From: Bacteroidaceae bacterium
GTDB lineage: Bacteria; Bacteroidota; Bacteroidia; Bacteroidales; Bacteroidaceae
Direction of reading: 5' to 3'
NCBI GenBank assembly: GCA_017938245.1
Contig: JAGBBX010000007.1
Span: 1-59,362 of the forward strand
Length of the DNA stretch: 59,362 bases
A program made the translations under genes and the position numbers. Below, in pieces: positions 43,354 through 51,982 of this stretch. The notes under the pieces were generated by a model that saw only the letters and a list, made by a program, of their open reading frames with translations, was not told where the DNA came from and did no database searches. Each line of letters starts with the position of its first letter. Within the stretch, counting starts at the first letter, position 1.

Positions 43354-44691
43354 TTAGTTTTGTTTGGTGCTTTTATATGGCATCCCGACAATCTTCTCTA
43401 TTGGGAAGCTTGCCTCTAACATTCCGCTAATTATGGTATCGCGTGCCGAGGTGCTCTGATAGGGGAAGAGGTCGAATAGTGGCATTATGGTTGCAAAATG
43501 CTCCATAATCTCCGATTGTATGCTCTCGTACTCTTTCCAATCGGTAGTATCGGTGAAACAGTAGAACTGAATAGGTAGTCCGTTACTCGTAGGCTCAAGA
43601 GTGCGTACCATAATAAGCAGGTCTTTTCGTATGCGAGGATGGTGTTGCAGATACATCTCGGCGTATGCGCGGAATACTCCTGCATTTGTCTCTATTGTTC
43701 CGTTTGCAGCACCCTCGTTGTTGTTCGTATTTATCATATTACCGGCCTTTTTTTGTTTAATCTTAATATCGATATATTCAGCCATTTTGCTGTCTATCTC
43801 TCTTATCCTGTTAAGGTATTCATCGCTGCAAGGTCTTATGTTATCGAGCTTAATAGTATATCCGCGTGCTATACGTCGGGCACCGCTTGTACTCATACCT
43901 CGCCAATTTACAAAACTCTCATTTATGAGTGTGTAGGGTGGAATAGTGGCTATTGTATTGTCGAAATTCTGCACCTTGACTATGGTGAGTGAGATATCGG
44001 TGACCGTACCATTAATGGCGCTGCCCTGCATCTGAATCCAGTCGCCGATGCGTACCATATCATTTTCGAGCAGTAGAAAGCCACCCACAAATCCCATAAT
44101 ACTATCTTTTGTGACCAGCATCAGAACTGCGGCAAACGCTCCTAATCCGCCAATGAGGTAAAGTGGCGATTTATCGGTAATAACAGATATTACCAATATT
44201 GTCATAATTATGTAGACGATAATTTTTGCTACCTGTATAAACCCTTTTATAGGCCGGTTCTGTAATTTCCTGTTCCGAAAAGCTGTCTCGCCAATAGCTG
44301 TTATAAGGCTGTTTATGGCGCGGGTGAGCATAACAATGAAATATATCCACACTAACATCTGCATATAGTGCAGCATTGTAGCGCTGTTGCTGAATATCAT
44401 TGGCAACAGCGCATTCATAATAAGAGGTGGCAATATCGATGTCTGTTTGCGCAGTACATTATGTTCGCTCAGTTTTAGGAGAAAGGTGTATTCACGCATC
44501 TTTTGTATGCGCCACAGCGTAAACTGTGCAATGCGGTAGACGATTTCGGCAATAAGAAATGCTGCAACTACTATTATGAAAATGTATATAATAGGTTCAA
44601 CCTTATCGAGCCATTTCTCGTGCAGCCCCATTTTCTCGAGGGAGCCTTTTATCCACAACATTATTCCTTTGGCAATTGAATTTGCATCCAT
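43354..44691 (-). CDS. MscS-type mechanosensitive channel (YbdG-like)
   Basis: A 445-residue membrane protein. Five hydrophobic segments precede the pore region (GGLGAFAAVLMLVTKDSIMGFVGGFLLLENDMVRIGDWIQM), the signature of the MscS family. The cytoplasmic beta domain follows (GTVTDISLTIVKVQNFDNTIATIPPYTLI). The long insert at about 295-345 is typical of the YbdG-like miniconductance group. It should release solutes upon membrane tension. It is a single-gene unit, divergent from array C and the thioesterase. Confidence 0.9.
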   Translation of the reverse strand: MDANSIAKGIMLWIKGSLEKMGLHEKWLDKVEPIIYIFIIVVAAFLIAEIVYRIAQFTLWRIQKMREYTFLLKLSEHNVLRKQTSILPPLIMNALLPMIFSNSATMLHYMQMLVWIYFIVMLTRAINSLITAIGETAFRNRKLQNRPIKGFIQVAKIIVYIIMTILVISVITDKSPLYLIGGLGAFAAVLMLVTKDSIMGFVGGFLLLENDMVRIGDWIQMQGSAINGTVTDISLTIVKVQNFDNTIATIPPYTLINESFVNWRGMSTSGARRIARGYTIKLDNIRPCSDEYLNRIREIDSKMAEYIDIKIKQKKAGNMINTNNNEGAANGTIETNAGVFRAYAEMYLQHHPRIRKDLLIMVRTLEPTSNGLPIQFYCFTDTTDWKEYESIQSEIMEHFATIMPLFDLFPYQSTSARDTIISGMLEASFPIEKIVGMPYKSTKQN

Positions 44692-44753
44692 AGTTTTTTA
44701 TAGATAACAAAAAAAGTTACCTCGGTTGTTCGTTATATTATATATATTATAGG

Positions 44754-45015
44754 TATATTTGGAGTAAACCTCGAATATATACTGCACTCGCTTTGAAAAA
44801 TATTCAAGCAAGCTTGATATTTCTCGCTCGTTTGATTGTATATTTGAGATGACCTCGAATATATTCTTTGCTCGCATTGAAAAATATTCAAGCAAGCTTG
44901 ATATTTTCCGTTCGTTTGTCACTATATTTGCGGTAAACCTCGAATATATTCTTTGCTCGCATTGAAAAATATTCAAGCAAGCTTGATATTTCTCGCTCGT
45001 TTGATTGTATATTTG
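44754..45015 (+). repeat. Tandem promoter-module array C, upstream of the FlK-like thioesterase
   Basis: TATATTTG occurs four times (44754-44761, 44839-44846, 44923-44930, 45008-45015), spaced 85, 84 and 85 bp. The three intervening units are nearly identical, each with the dyad TCAAGC-AA-GCTTGA inside AAATAT...ATATTT, 15 bp before the box, and CTCGCTCG or CCGTTCG between. The last box is 35 bp before the thioesterase start codon. Nothing else is in the 44692-45049 gap. Confidence 0.85.
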
Positions 45016-45049
45016 CAGCTGTTGATAACACACTATAAACTTAATAATT

Positions 45050-45424
45050 ATGCTTGAAACAGGACTTACATATACGGCAACAACCGAGGTGACACAGGAG
45101 AAAAGTGCTCTTGCAATGGGGTCGGGTAATCTTATGGTTTTTGCCACTCCCGCATTGGTGGCACTTATGGAGAATGCTGCAATGATGGCTGTTGCCCCCT
45201 CGCTCCCCGAGGGTAGCACAACTGTAGGCGGTGCAATAAGTATACAGCACACCCGTCCCAGTGGAATGGGGCAGGATGTTAGTGCTACGGCACGTCTTGT
45301 AGCTGTTGATGGACGTAAATTGTCATTTGAACTTGTGGCACACGACTCCTCGGGTGTAATAGGTGAGGGTACACACGTACGCTTTATAGTCGATGCCGAG
45401 AGATTTATGGCAAAGGTAAAATAG
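45050..45424 (+). CDS. FlK-like hotdog thioesterase
   Basis: A 124-residue single hotdog domain. MLETGLTYTATTEVTQE, then MVFATPALVALMENAAMMAV with the conserved Thr-Pro and Glu, and GGAISIQHTRPSGMGQDVSATA with the active-site His, match the group of fluoroacetyl-CoA thioesterase-like proteins. Common members hydrolyse small acyl-CoA esters; fluoroacetate resistance is not implied. It is read from the terminal promoter of array C and is a single-gene unit. Confidence 0.82.
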   Translation: MLETGLTYTATTEVTQEKSALAMGSGNLMVFATPALVALMENAAMMAVAPSLPEGSTTVGGAISIQHTRPSGMGQDVSATARLVAVDGRKLSFELVAHDSSGVIGEGTHVRFIVDAERFMAKVK

Positions 45425-45447
45425 AGTGTTGAGTAATAGAAATAAAA

Positions 45448-45577
45448 AAGCCGCCCCAAGGGGAGTAGGGCGGCTTATCCGGGCAAACGCTTTTGACCGT
45501 TCGGGCATCGACTTTCACAAGCAGATGCTACCGGTTTTAATCTATTACTATGAAAAACACATTAATACAACGCAATA
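45448..45577 (-). ncRNA. Candidate small RNA ending in a strong terminator
   Basis: On the minus strand AAGCCGCCC (45476-45468) and GGGCGGCTT (45456-45448) form a stem followed by TTTTATT, a terminator for a leftward transcript, yet no gene lies upstream on that strand. Before it are possible hairpins GCATC...GATGC and AACG...CGTT. A -7-like AACTTTTG sits at 45584-45591. The start is a guess. No known RNA family was recognised. On the plus strand the same hairpin may end the thioesterase transcript. Confidence 0.4.
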
Positions 45578-45716
45578 TTAATGCAAAAGTTCGGATATAG
45601 CGTAACTATTTACACTTTTTAGCTCGAAATTAATTTTTTTTAAAAAAGAAATGTCCTTTTTTACCTGTTTTAAAGCAATAAAAGCATCGAAAATTACAAA
45701 TAAAGATATATAAGCA

Positions 45717-46946
45717 ATGGCAAAGGAACTCATACTAATAAGAATAACCGGTGAGGATCGTCCGGGTCTTACAGCATCTATAATGTCGATACTCTCGCAC
45801 TACGGAGTAACAGTATTGGATATTGGACAGGCTGATATACACAGCACTCTGTCGTTAGGAATACTCATTCGTGTAGTAGAAGAGAACTCGGGACACGTAA
45901 TGAAAGATCTGCTTTTTAAGGCAAGTGAGATTGGCATAAATATAAAATTCTTCCCGATTGATGCCGATGATTACGAGGCGTGGGTAAACAGACAAGGAAA
46001 GAACAGATATATCATAACACTGCTTGGCCGCAAACTCTCGGCACAGCAGATAGAGGCAGTGACACGTCTTATTGCCGACCAGGGACTGAATATAGATTCT
46101 ATTCGCCGTCTCTCGGGACGTATATCAGTAGCCGAACCAAAAAAGAACGTACGTGCCTGCATCGAGTTCTCGGTTCGAGGAACACCGCACGACCGCAATT
46201 TCATTCAGTCCGAGCTGTTGCGTCTGTCGAGTGAGATGGGAATGGACTGTTCGTTCCAAATAGATAATATGTACCGCCGTATGCGCCGACTTATCTGTTT
46301 CGATATGGACTCGACGTTAATACAAACAGAGGTTATCGACGAACTTGCGATGCGTGCAGGTGTAGGCGATAAAGTGAAGGAGATTACCGAACGTGCAATG
46401 CGCGGAGAACTCGATTTTAAAGAGAGCTTTACCGAACGTGTCGCTCTCCTTAAAGGTCTTGACGCAAGCGTAATGCAGGATATAGCCGAGAAACTGCCTA
46501 TCACCGAGGGTGTCGACCGACTTATGTATGTGCTTAAGCGCTATGGTTATAAGATTGCCATTCTCTCGGGCGGATTCACCTATTTTGGCGAGTATCTGCA
46601 AAAGAAATATGGTATAGATTATGTCTATGCCAATGAATTGGAAATAGGCGAGGATGGTAAACTAACAGGACGTTATCTTGGCGAGGTGGTGGACGGTCGT
46701 CGCAAAGCCGAACTGCTGAAACTGATTGCACAAGTCGAGAAAGTGGATATTGCGCAGACAATCGCAGTGGGTGATGGTGCCAATGACTTGCCAATGCTAA
46801 GCGAGGCGGGATTGGGTATTGCCTTCCACGCAAAGCCGCGTGTTGTGGCAAATGCCAAACAGTCGATAAATACCATAGGCCTCGACGGCGTGCTTTATTT
46901 CTTGGGATTTAAAGATTCCTATCTCGACGAGAAGGGTAGAGAGTAG
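45717..46946 (+). CDS. serB: Phosphoserine phosphatase with N-terminal ACT domains
   Basis: A 409-residue enzyme for the last step of serine synthesis. Residues about 1-180 hold two ACT-type regulatory domains (LILIRITGEDRPGLTASIMSIL, then YIITLLGRKLSAQQIEAV). The HAD catalytic domain follows, with the nucleophile at D196 in FDMDSTLIQTEV, ILSGGFTYFGEYL, and VGDGANDLPMLSEAGLGIAFHAKP. The length is normal for Bacteroidetes SerB. It is a single-gene unit converging on clpC. No clear promoter box was found in the 140 bp upstream. Confidence 0.94.
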   Translation: MAKELILIRITGEDRPGLTASIMSILSHYGVTVLDIGQADIHSTLSLGILIRVVEENSGHVMKDLLFKASEIGINIKFFPIDADDYEAWVNRQGKNRYIITLLGRKLSAQQIEAVTRLIADQGLNIDSIRRLSGRISVAEPKKNVRACIEFSVRGTPHDRNFIQSELLRLSSEMGMDCSFQIDNMYRRMRRLICFDMDSTLIQTEVIDELAMRAGVGDKVKEITERAMRGELDFKESFTERVALLKGLDASVMQDIAEKLPITEGVDRLMYVLKRYGYKIAILSGGFTYFGEYLQKKYGIDYVYANELEIGEDGKLTGRYLGEVVDGRRKAELLKLIAQVEKVDIAQTIAVGDGANDLPMLSEAGLGIAFHAKPRVVANAKQSINTIGLDGVLYFLGFKDSYLDEKGRE

Positions 46947-47031
46947 TGATACAAATAAAGGGGTGACTAAAAAGCAAAAATCAGTGTTATGTTTGCCATT
47001 AAAATACTCATTTACACCAAGTAAACTACCT

Positions 47032-47075
47032 ATAACAAACAAAAGGATGACTTAAGTCATCCTTTTGTTTGTTAT
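47032..47075. terminator. 44-bp perfect palindrome between serB and clpC
   Basis: Two exact 22-bp arms (47032-47053 and 47054-47075) without a spacer. It overlaps the clpC stop codon and serves both converging genes. Confidence 0.8.
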
Positions 47076-49609
47076 AGAGCTTTTGTAATATCGAAGAAGA
47101 GTTTTTCCTCTCCCTCTTTATGCTCTACAAGAATAGAATCTCCGTTTTGTAATGCACCGTCCAGCAATAACTCTGAAATCTCGTCCTCGATATAACTCTG
47201 AAGAGCGCGTTTCAACGGGCGAGCACCAAACTGTACATCGTATCCCTTTTCGGCAAGGAATTTCCTTGCGCTGTCGTCGAGTGTGATGCTGTAACCTAGC
47301 TCCTCAATTCGTCTCTTAATACCCGCGAATTCAATATTAACAATTGTGCTTATCGCCTCTTTGCTTAGTTGGTCGAAATTGATAATCTCATCTACGCGAT
47401 TAAGGAACTCGGGAGCAAAGCGTTTGTTAAGAGCCTTTTGAATTACTTCGCGAGAATATTGTTTGTTGCCCAGGCGCTCTTCGCGTGCAAATCCCACGCC
47501 CATTCCAAAGTCTTTCAGTTCGCGGGTGCCTATGTTCGAGGTCATAATTATCACAGTGTTGCGGAAGTCTACTGTGCGTCCGTAGCTATCGGTGAGACGG
47601 CCTTCATCCATTACCTGTAGCAACATATTGAATACGTCGGTGTGTGCTTTCTCAATCTCGTCAAGAAGGACTATAGAGTAGGGGCGACGGCGTACACGCT
47701 CGGTGAGCTGACCACCCTCTTCGTAACCAACATATCCCGGAGGCGCACCTACAAGGCGCGAAACGGTGAATTTTTCCATATATTCGCTCATATCAATACG
47801 TATGAGTGCGTCGGCAGTACCGAACATAAATCGGGCAAGTTCTTTTGCAAGTAGTGTTTTACCCACTCCGGTGGGGCCAAGGAACATAAATGTGCCGATG
47901 GGCTTTGTTGGACTCTGCAGTCCCACACGGCTACGACGTATCGATTTACACAACTTTTCTATAGCACTCTCTTGCGCCACAACTTTGCTGTTCAGCTCGT
48001 TTTGCATTCCTTTCAGGCGGCTCCACTCATCTTGCTGCATTCGCTGGAGGGGTATTCCTGAAATCATCGATACAACGTTTGCAACGTCTTCGGCATCGAC
48101 ACGTTGACGCTTGTCGCGAAGTTCTTTCTCCCATCTCTCCATCATTTGTTTGTGCTCGGCTGTGAGACGTTTTTCATCGTCGCGGTGGTTGGCGGCAACT
48201 TCGAATTGTTGTGCTCGTGCTGCCTCCTCCTTGCTCTTTTTGGCTAGTGCTATCTGGCGCTCTTTCTCCTCAATCTCTTGTGGAACGCTTATGTTTGTTA
48301 TGTGAGTACGTGAACCGGCCTCGTCCATTGCATCAATGGCTTTGTCGGGGAAACTGCGGTCGGTGATGTATCGGTCGGTTAATTTTACGCAAGCTTCGAG
48401 AGCCTCGTCGGTGTAGGTTACATTGTGATGCTCTTCGTATCTGTCTTTTATATTACGCAGAATTGCAAGTGTCTCATCGGCTGTTGTAGGCTCTACAATT
48501 ACCTTTTGGAAACGGCGCTCGAGGGCTCCATCCTTCTCTATGCTTTTGCGGTACTCGTCGAGTGTGGTAGCACCTATGCACTGCAACTGACCACGTGCAA
48601 GGGCGGGTTTAAGGATGTTTGCCGCATCCATAGAACCCGGGGTCGAACCTGCACCTATGATTGTGTGTATCTCGTCGATGAAGAGAATGATATTGGGGTT
48701 ATTCTCAAGCTCGGTAAGGATGGAACGCAGACGCTCCTCGAACTGTCCGCGATATTTTGTCCCGGCAACAACAGCGGTAAGGTCAAGAGCAACAACGCGT
48801 TTGCCAAATAGAATACGTGAGGTCTTACGTTCTACTATTCGCTGTGCCAGTCCCTCGACAAGAGCCGATTTTCCGACTCCCGGCTCGCCAATGAGTACCG
48901 GGTTGTTTTTTTTGCGACGGCTTAGTATCTGCGAAATACGCTCAATCTCTTTCTCGCGTCCGACTACGGGGTCTAAACGTCCCTCGCTTGCAGCCCTTGT
49001 CATATCTACACCAAAGTTGTCGAGCACAGGGGTGTCATTTGTCGATGCTGTGGTTGTCTGTTGTCCTATGAAACTGCCTTTTGTATTAGTTCCTTCGCTA
49101 TTGTGAATTGGCTTTTCGTCCTCCTCGTCGTCGTCGGTAAAACCGAATCCGGCAGTGGGCATCTCGCCCCCTTTGCTATTGCGTATGGCCTCGCGTACAC
49201 GGTCGTATGTGACATTATTGCTCCTTAATATGCCCGATGCAGGACTGTTCTCATCTTTTAAAATACCCAAGAGAAGGGCACTCTCTATGTTGGCGCTCTC
49301 TTTCAGATTACGAGCCTCAAGAGTTGTGAAACGCAGTACCTTTGCAGCGTCCATATTCATTTCAATATCGCTATTTGATTTAACCGGGTTGTCGGTGCTG
49401 CAATCTTTTAATCTAATCTCAATATCGTTAATGATTTTTTCCATATTTACATTCAGACGGTCGAAGATGCGACGTGTGCTCTCCGGGTTACGGCGAATCA
49501 GACCCAACAGAAGATGTTCGGGACTGACACTGCTGCTGTGCAGACGTGTAGCCTCTATTTTACCCTGTGACACAATCTCGGTAATTTTTTGCGAAAATTC
49601 ATTGTTCAT
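47072..49609 (-). CDS. clpC: ClpC-type ATP-dependent protease ATPase subunit
   Basis: An 845-residue AAA+ unfoldase that feeds proteins to ClpP. The Clp N-domain covers about residues 1-140. The first AAA module has Walker A GEPGVGKSALVEG and VALDLTAVVAGTKYRGQFE. A UVR-like coiled middle region follows (around EAARAQQFEVAANHRDDEKR). The second AAA module has GPTGVGKTLLAKELA, RIDMSEYMEK and VLLDEIEKAH. The start MNNEFSQKITEIV was chosen: a GAGGAG-like tract precedes it, and a longer frame to 49696 would include the -7 box TATCTTCG (49667-49674, minus). It is a single-gene unit. Confidence 0.94.
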   Translation of the reverse strand: MNNEFSQKITEIVSQGKIEATRLHSSSVSPEHLLLGLIRRNPESTRRIFDRLNVNMEKIINDIEIRLKDCSTDNPVKSNSDIEMNMDAAKVLRFTTLEARNLKESANIESALLLGILKDENSPASGILRSNNVTYDRVREAIRNSKGGEMPTAGFGFTDDDEEDEKPIHNSEGTNTKGSFIGQQTTTASTNDTPVLDNFGVDMTRAASEGRLDPVVGREKEIERISQILSRRKKNNPVLIGEPGVGKSALVEGLAQRIVERKTSRILFGKRVVALDLTAVVAGTKYRGQFEERLRSILTELENNPNIILFIDEIHTIIGAGSTPGSMDAANILKPALARGQLQCIGATTLDEYRKSIEKDGALERRFQKVIVEPTTADETLAILRNIKDRYEEHHNVTYTDEALEACVKLTDRYITDRSFPDKAIDAMDEAGSRTHITNISVPQEIEEKERQIALAKKSKEEAARAQQFEVAANHRDDEKRLTAEHKQMMERWEKELRDKRQRVDAEDVANVVSMISGIPLQRMQQDEWSRLKGMQNELNSKVVAQESAIEKLCKSIRRSRVGLQSPTKPIGTFMFLGPTGVGKTLLAKELARFMFGTADALIRIDMSEYMEKFTVSRLVGAPPGYVGYEEGGQLTERVRRRPYSIVLLDEIEKAHTDVFNMLLQVMDEGRLTDSYGRTVDFRNTVIIMTSNIGTRELKDFGMGVGFAREERLGNKQYSREVIQKALNKRFAPEFLNRVDEIINFDQLSKEAISTIVNIEFAGIKRRIEELGYSITLDDSARKFLAEKGYDVQFGARPLKRALQSYIEDEISELLLDGALQNGDSILVEHKEGEEKLFFDITKAL

Positions 49610-49666
49610 AACTTCTTTCTCCTCAATCAATCCTTGTTGTGAATAATCGTATTTTATAATCGGCGG

Positions 49667-49907
49667 CGAAGATAATACCATCCGATTGATTGACATAATT
49701 ATTTTATATAAGATTCCTTACAAAAACCGTGCCAAACTATTAATAATCCTAAAAATGACACTGTTTTATGACTCTTTTTCATCTTTTTGTCAACTTTTTT
49801 GGCTTTTCGGCTTTTATTGTCAGCATTTATAACGGCTCTTTCTGCTCCTATGGTGGAATTTAAAACAGCTCTTATATATTATTATATGATTTTTTTCATT
49901 AATTTTG
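49667..49907. promoter_or_regulatory. Divergent promoters clpC / aspS
   Basis: Minus-strand TATCTTCG at 49667-49674 for clpC, and plus-strand TAATTTTG at 49900-49907, 75 bp before aspS. The space between is T-rich and contains no gene. Confidence 0.5.
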
Positions 49908-49982
49908 TGCTCTTGAAGCAGTGGCATCTTTTGTTATGCATTGCCATAGTTAACCCGATTAAGTAAAAATAATAGAATAAGT

Positions 49983-51743
49983 ATGTATCGTACAACAACT
50001 TGTGGCGAGTTAAGACTTGCCGATGTAGAGAAAGTGGTAACCCTTAGCGGATGGGTGCAGCGTACCCGCAAGATGGGTGGAATGACCTTCGTCGACCTTC
50101 GCGACCGTTATGGAATAACACAGATTGTATTCAGTGAGGATGTAAATGCCGAACTTTGTGAGAAAGCCTCTCATCTTGGACGTGAGTATGTCATTCAAGT
50201 GACAGGAACTGTGTGTGAACGTCAGAGTAAAAATCCTAATATCCTCACAGGAGATATCGAGATAATTGCTCAGTCGCTTAATATCCTTAACAGCGCCGAG
50301 ACTCCTCCTTTTACAATAGAGAATAATACCGATGGTGGTGATGAGTTACGAATGAAGTACCGCTATCTCGACCTGCGCCGCGATTGTGTGCGCAGCAACC
50401 TTGAACTGCGTCATAAGATGACAATGGAGGTGCGTCGTTATCTCGACTCTATGGGCTTTATCGAGGTTGAGACACCTATGCTCATCGGCTCGACCCCCGA
50501 AGGTGCTCGCGACTTTGTTGTCCCCTCGCGTATGAACCCCGGTCAGTTCTATGCATTGCCTCAGAGTCCTCAGCTCTTCAAACAGCTGCTTATGGTATCG
50601 GGATTCGACCGCTATTTTCAGATTGTAAAATGTTTCCGCGACGAGGATCTTCGTGCCGACCGTCAGCCCGAGTTTACACAGATAGACTGCGAGATGAGTT
50701 TCGTCGAGCAAGAGGATGTTATCTCGCTCTTCGAGGGAATGGCAAAGCATCTCTTTAAAACTATTCGTGGAGTGGAACTCACCGAGGCATTTCCCCGCAT
50801 CACTTGGCACGATGCAATGAAATACTACGGCAGCGACAAACCCGATACTCGCTTCGAAATGAAGTTTGTCGAGCTTATGGATATAATGAAAGGACACGGT
50901 TTCCCAGTATTCGACAGCGCCGAGTATATCGGTGGTATCTGCGCCAAAGGTGCTGCTACCTATACACGTAAGCAACTAGATGCTCTTACCGACTTTGTTC
51001 GCCGTCCGCAGATTGGTGCAAAAGGAATGGTGTATGCTCGTGTTGAGGCCGATGGCAATGTAAAATCGAGCGTCGATAAATTCTATTCACAAGAGGTGCT
51101 TCAGCAGATGAAGGCTGCTTTCGCAGCCGAGCCGGGCGACCTTATCCTTATCCTCAGTGGCGACGATGCGATGAAGACGAGAAAGCAACTTTGCGAGCTT
51201 CGCCTCGAGGTTGCCGGACAGCTTGGTTTGCGCGACAAAAACACCTTCTCGTGTCTGTGGGTGGTAGACTTCCCCTTATTCGAGTACAGCGAAGAGGAGG
51301 GACGTTATATGGCAATGCATCATCCCTTCACCTCGCCCAAGCCCGAGGATATTCCTCTCTTGGATACCGATATGGGTGCCGTTCGTGCAAATGCCTATGA
51401 TATGGTTATCAATGGAGTAGAGGTTGGCGGCGGTTCTATCCGTATCTTCGACAGCGCTCTACAGAATAAGATGTTCGAACTTCTTGGCTTTACACCCGAG
51501 CGTGCACAGCAACAGTTTGGCTGGCTGCTCGATGCATTCAAATATGGTGCGCCTCCTCACGGTGGTCTTGCTTACGGTCTCGACCGTTGGGTAAGTCTCT
51601 TTGCCGGTCTCGACAGCATACGCGACTGCATAGCATTCCCCAAGAACAACTCGGGACGTGACACAATGATTGATGCTCCTGCTGCACTTGAACCTTCGCA
51701 ACTCGACGAGTTGAACATTGCACTCGACCTTAAAGAGAAATAA
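49983..51743 (+). CDS. aspS: Aspartate--tRNA ligase
   Basis: A 586-residue class II synthetase charging tRNA-Asp (possibly also tRNA-Asn). The N-terminal OB-fold anticodon domain starts [24 protein letters not shown]. Motif 2 is around [23 protein letters not shown], and motif 3 is [15 protein letters not shown]. The bacterial-type GAD insertion lies in the middle. The length is standard. A 49-residue membrane protein gene begins one base after its stop codon. Confidence 0.95.
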   Translation: MYRTTTCGELRLADVEKVVTLSGWVQRTRKMGGMTFVDLRDRYGITQIVFSEDVNAELCEKASHLGREYVIQVTGTVCERQSKNPNILTGDIEIIAQSLNILNSAETPPFTIENNTDGGDELRMKYRYLDLRRDCVRSNLELRHKMTMEVRRYLDSMGFIEVETPMLIGSTPEGARDFVVPSRMNPGQFYALPQSPQLFKQLLMVSGFDRYFQIVKCFRDEDLRADRQPEFTQIDCEMSFVEQEDVISLFEGMAKHLFKTIRGVELTEAFPRITWHDAMKYYGSDKPDTRFEMKFVELMDIMKGHGFPVFDSAEYIGGICAKGAATYTRKQLDALTDFVRRPQIGAKGMVYARVEADGNVKSSVDKFYSQEVLQQMKAAFAAEPGDLILILSGDDAMKTRKQLCELRLEVAGQLGLRDKNTFSCLWVVDFPLFEYSEEEGRYMAMHHPFTSPKPEDIPLLDTDMGAVRANAYDMVINGVEVGGGSIRIFDSALQNKMFELLGFTPERAQQQFGWLLDAFKYGAPPHGGLAYGLDRWVSLFAGLDSIRDCIAFPKNNSGRDTMIDAPAALEPSQLDELNIALDLKEK

Positions 51744-51744
51744 T

Positions 51745-51894
51745 ATGGCAAAGAAGAGTGAAGCAAAAAAACGTAAGGCTGCCAATAAGAAATTACGTAA
51801 ATGGTTAGTGCGCATAGCAATTATTGTAACTGTGATTGTATTTCTTGCATTTATGATTATTCCGTTGTTTATGGAGCCGAAAATGGTTTCATAA
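51745..51894 (+). CDS. 49-residue basic single-pass membrane protein
   Basis: ATG at 51745, stop TAA at 51892-51894, one base after the aspS stop. The N-terminus is strongly basic (MAKKSEAKKRKAANKKLRKW). One hydrophobic helix follows (about residues 21-43), then a short tail PKMVS. A positive-inside reading places the N-terminus in the cytoplasm. I know no named family. The tight spacing implies co-translation with aspS, and a terminator follows at 51908-51939. The even composition and clean frame make it a likely real gene. Confidence 0.7.
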   Translation: MAKKSEAKKRKAANKKLRKWLVRIAIIVTVIVFLAFMIIPLFMEPKMVS

Positions 51895-51907
51895 TTACAC
51901 ATACATT

Positions 51908-51939
51908 AGGTACTCCCACTCACTCGAGCGGGAGTACCT
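51908..51939 (+). terminator. aspS-unit terminator
   Basis: AGGTACTCCC (51908-51917) pairs with GGGAGTACCT (51930-51939); TGTTTTAT follows. Confidence 0.75.
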
Positions 51940-51946
51940 TGTTTTA

Positions 51947-51982
51947 TATAATACGGTAATGAAATATAATACGGTAATGAAA
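51947..51982 (+). repeat. 18-bp tandem duplication at the NagX-like start codon
   Basis: TATAATACGGTAATGAAA is present twice in a row (51947-51964, 51965-51982). Each copy carries an in-frame ATG (51959, 51977), so the duplication doubles the start region and adds six codons. Confidence 0.9.

Noticed and set aside
44698-45459. A 253-codon minus-strand frame over array C and the thioesterase gene
   Set aside because: It is the antisense of a clear hotdog thioesterase plus the repetitive module, whose periodic translation is an artefact.
49610-49696. 29-residue N-terminal extension of clpC
   Set aside because: It contains the -7 box TATCTTCG; the downstream ATG has a ribosome-binding-like tract.
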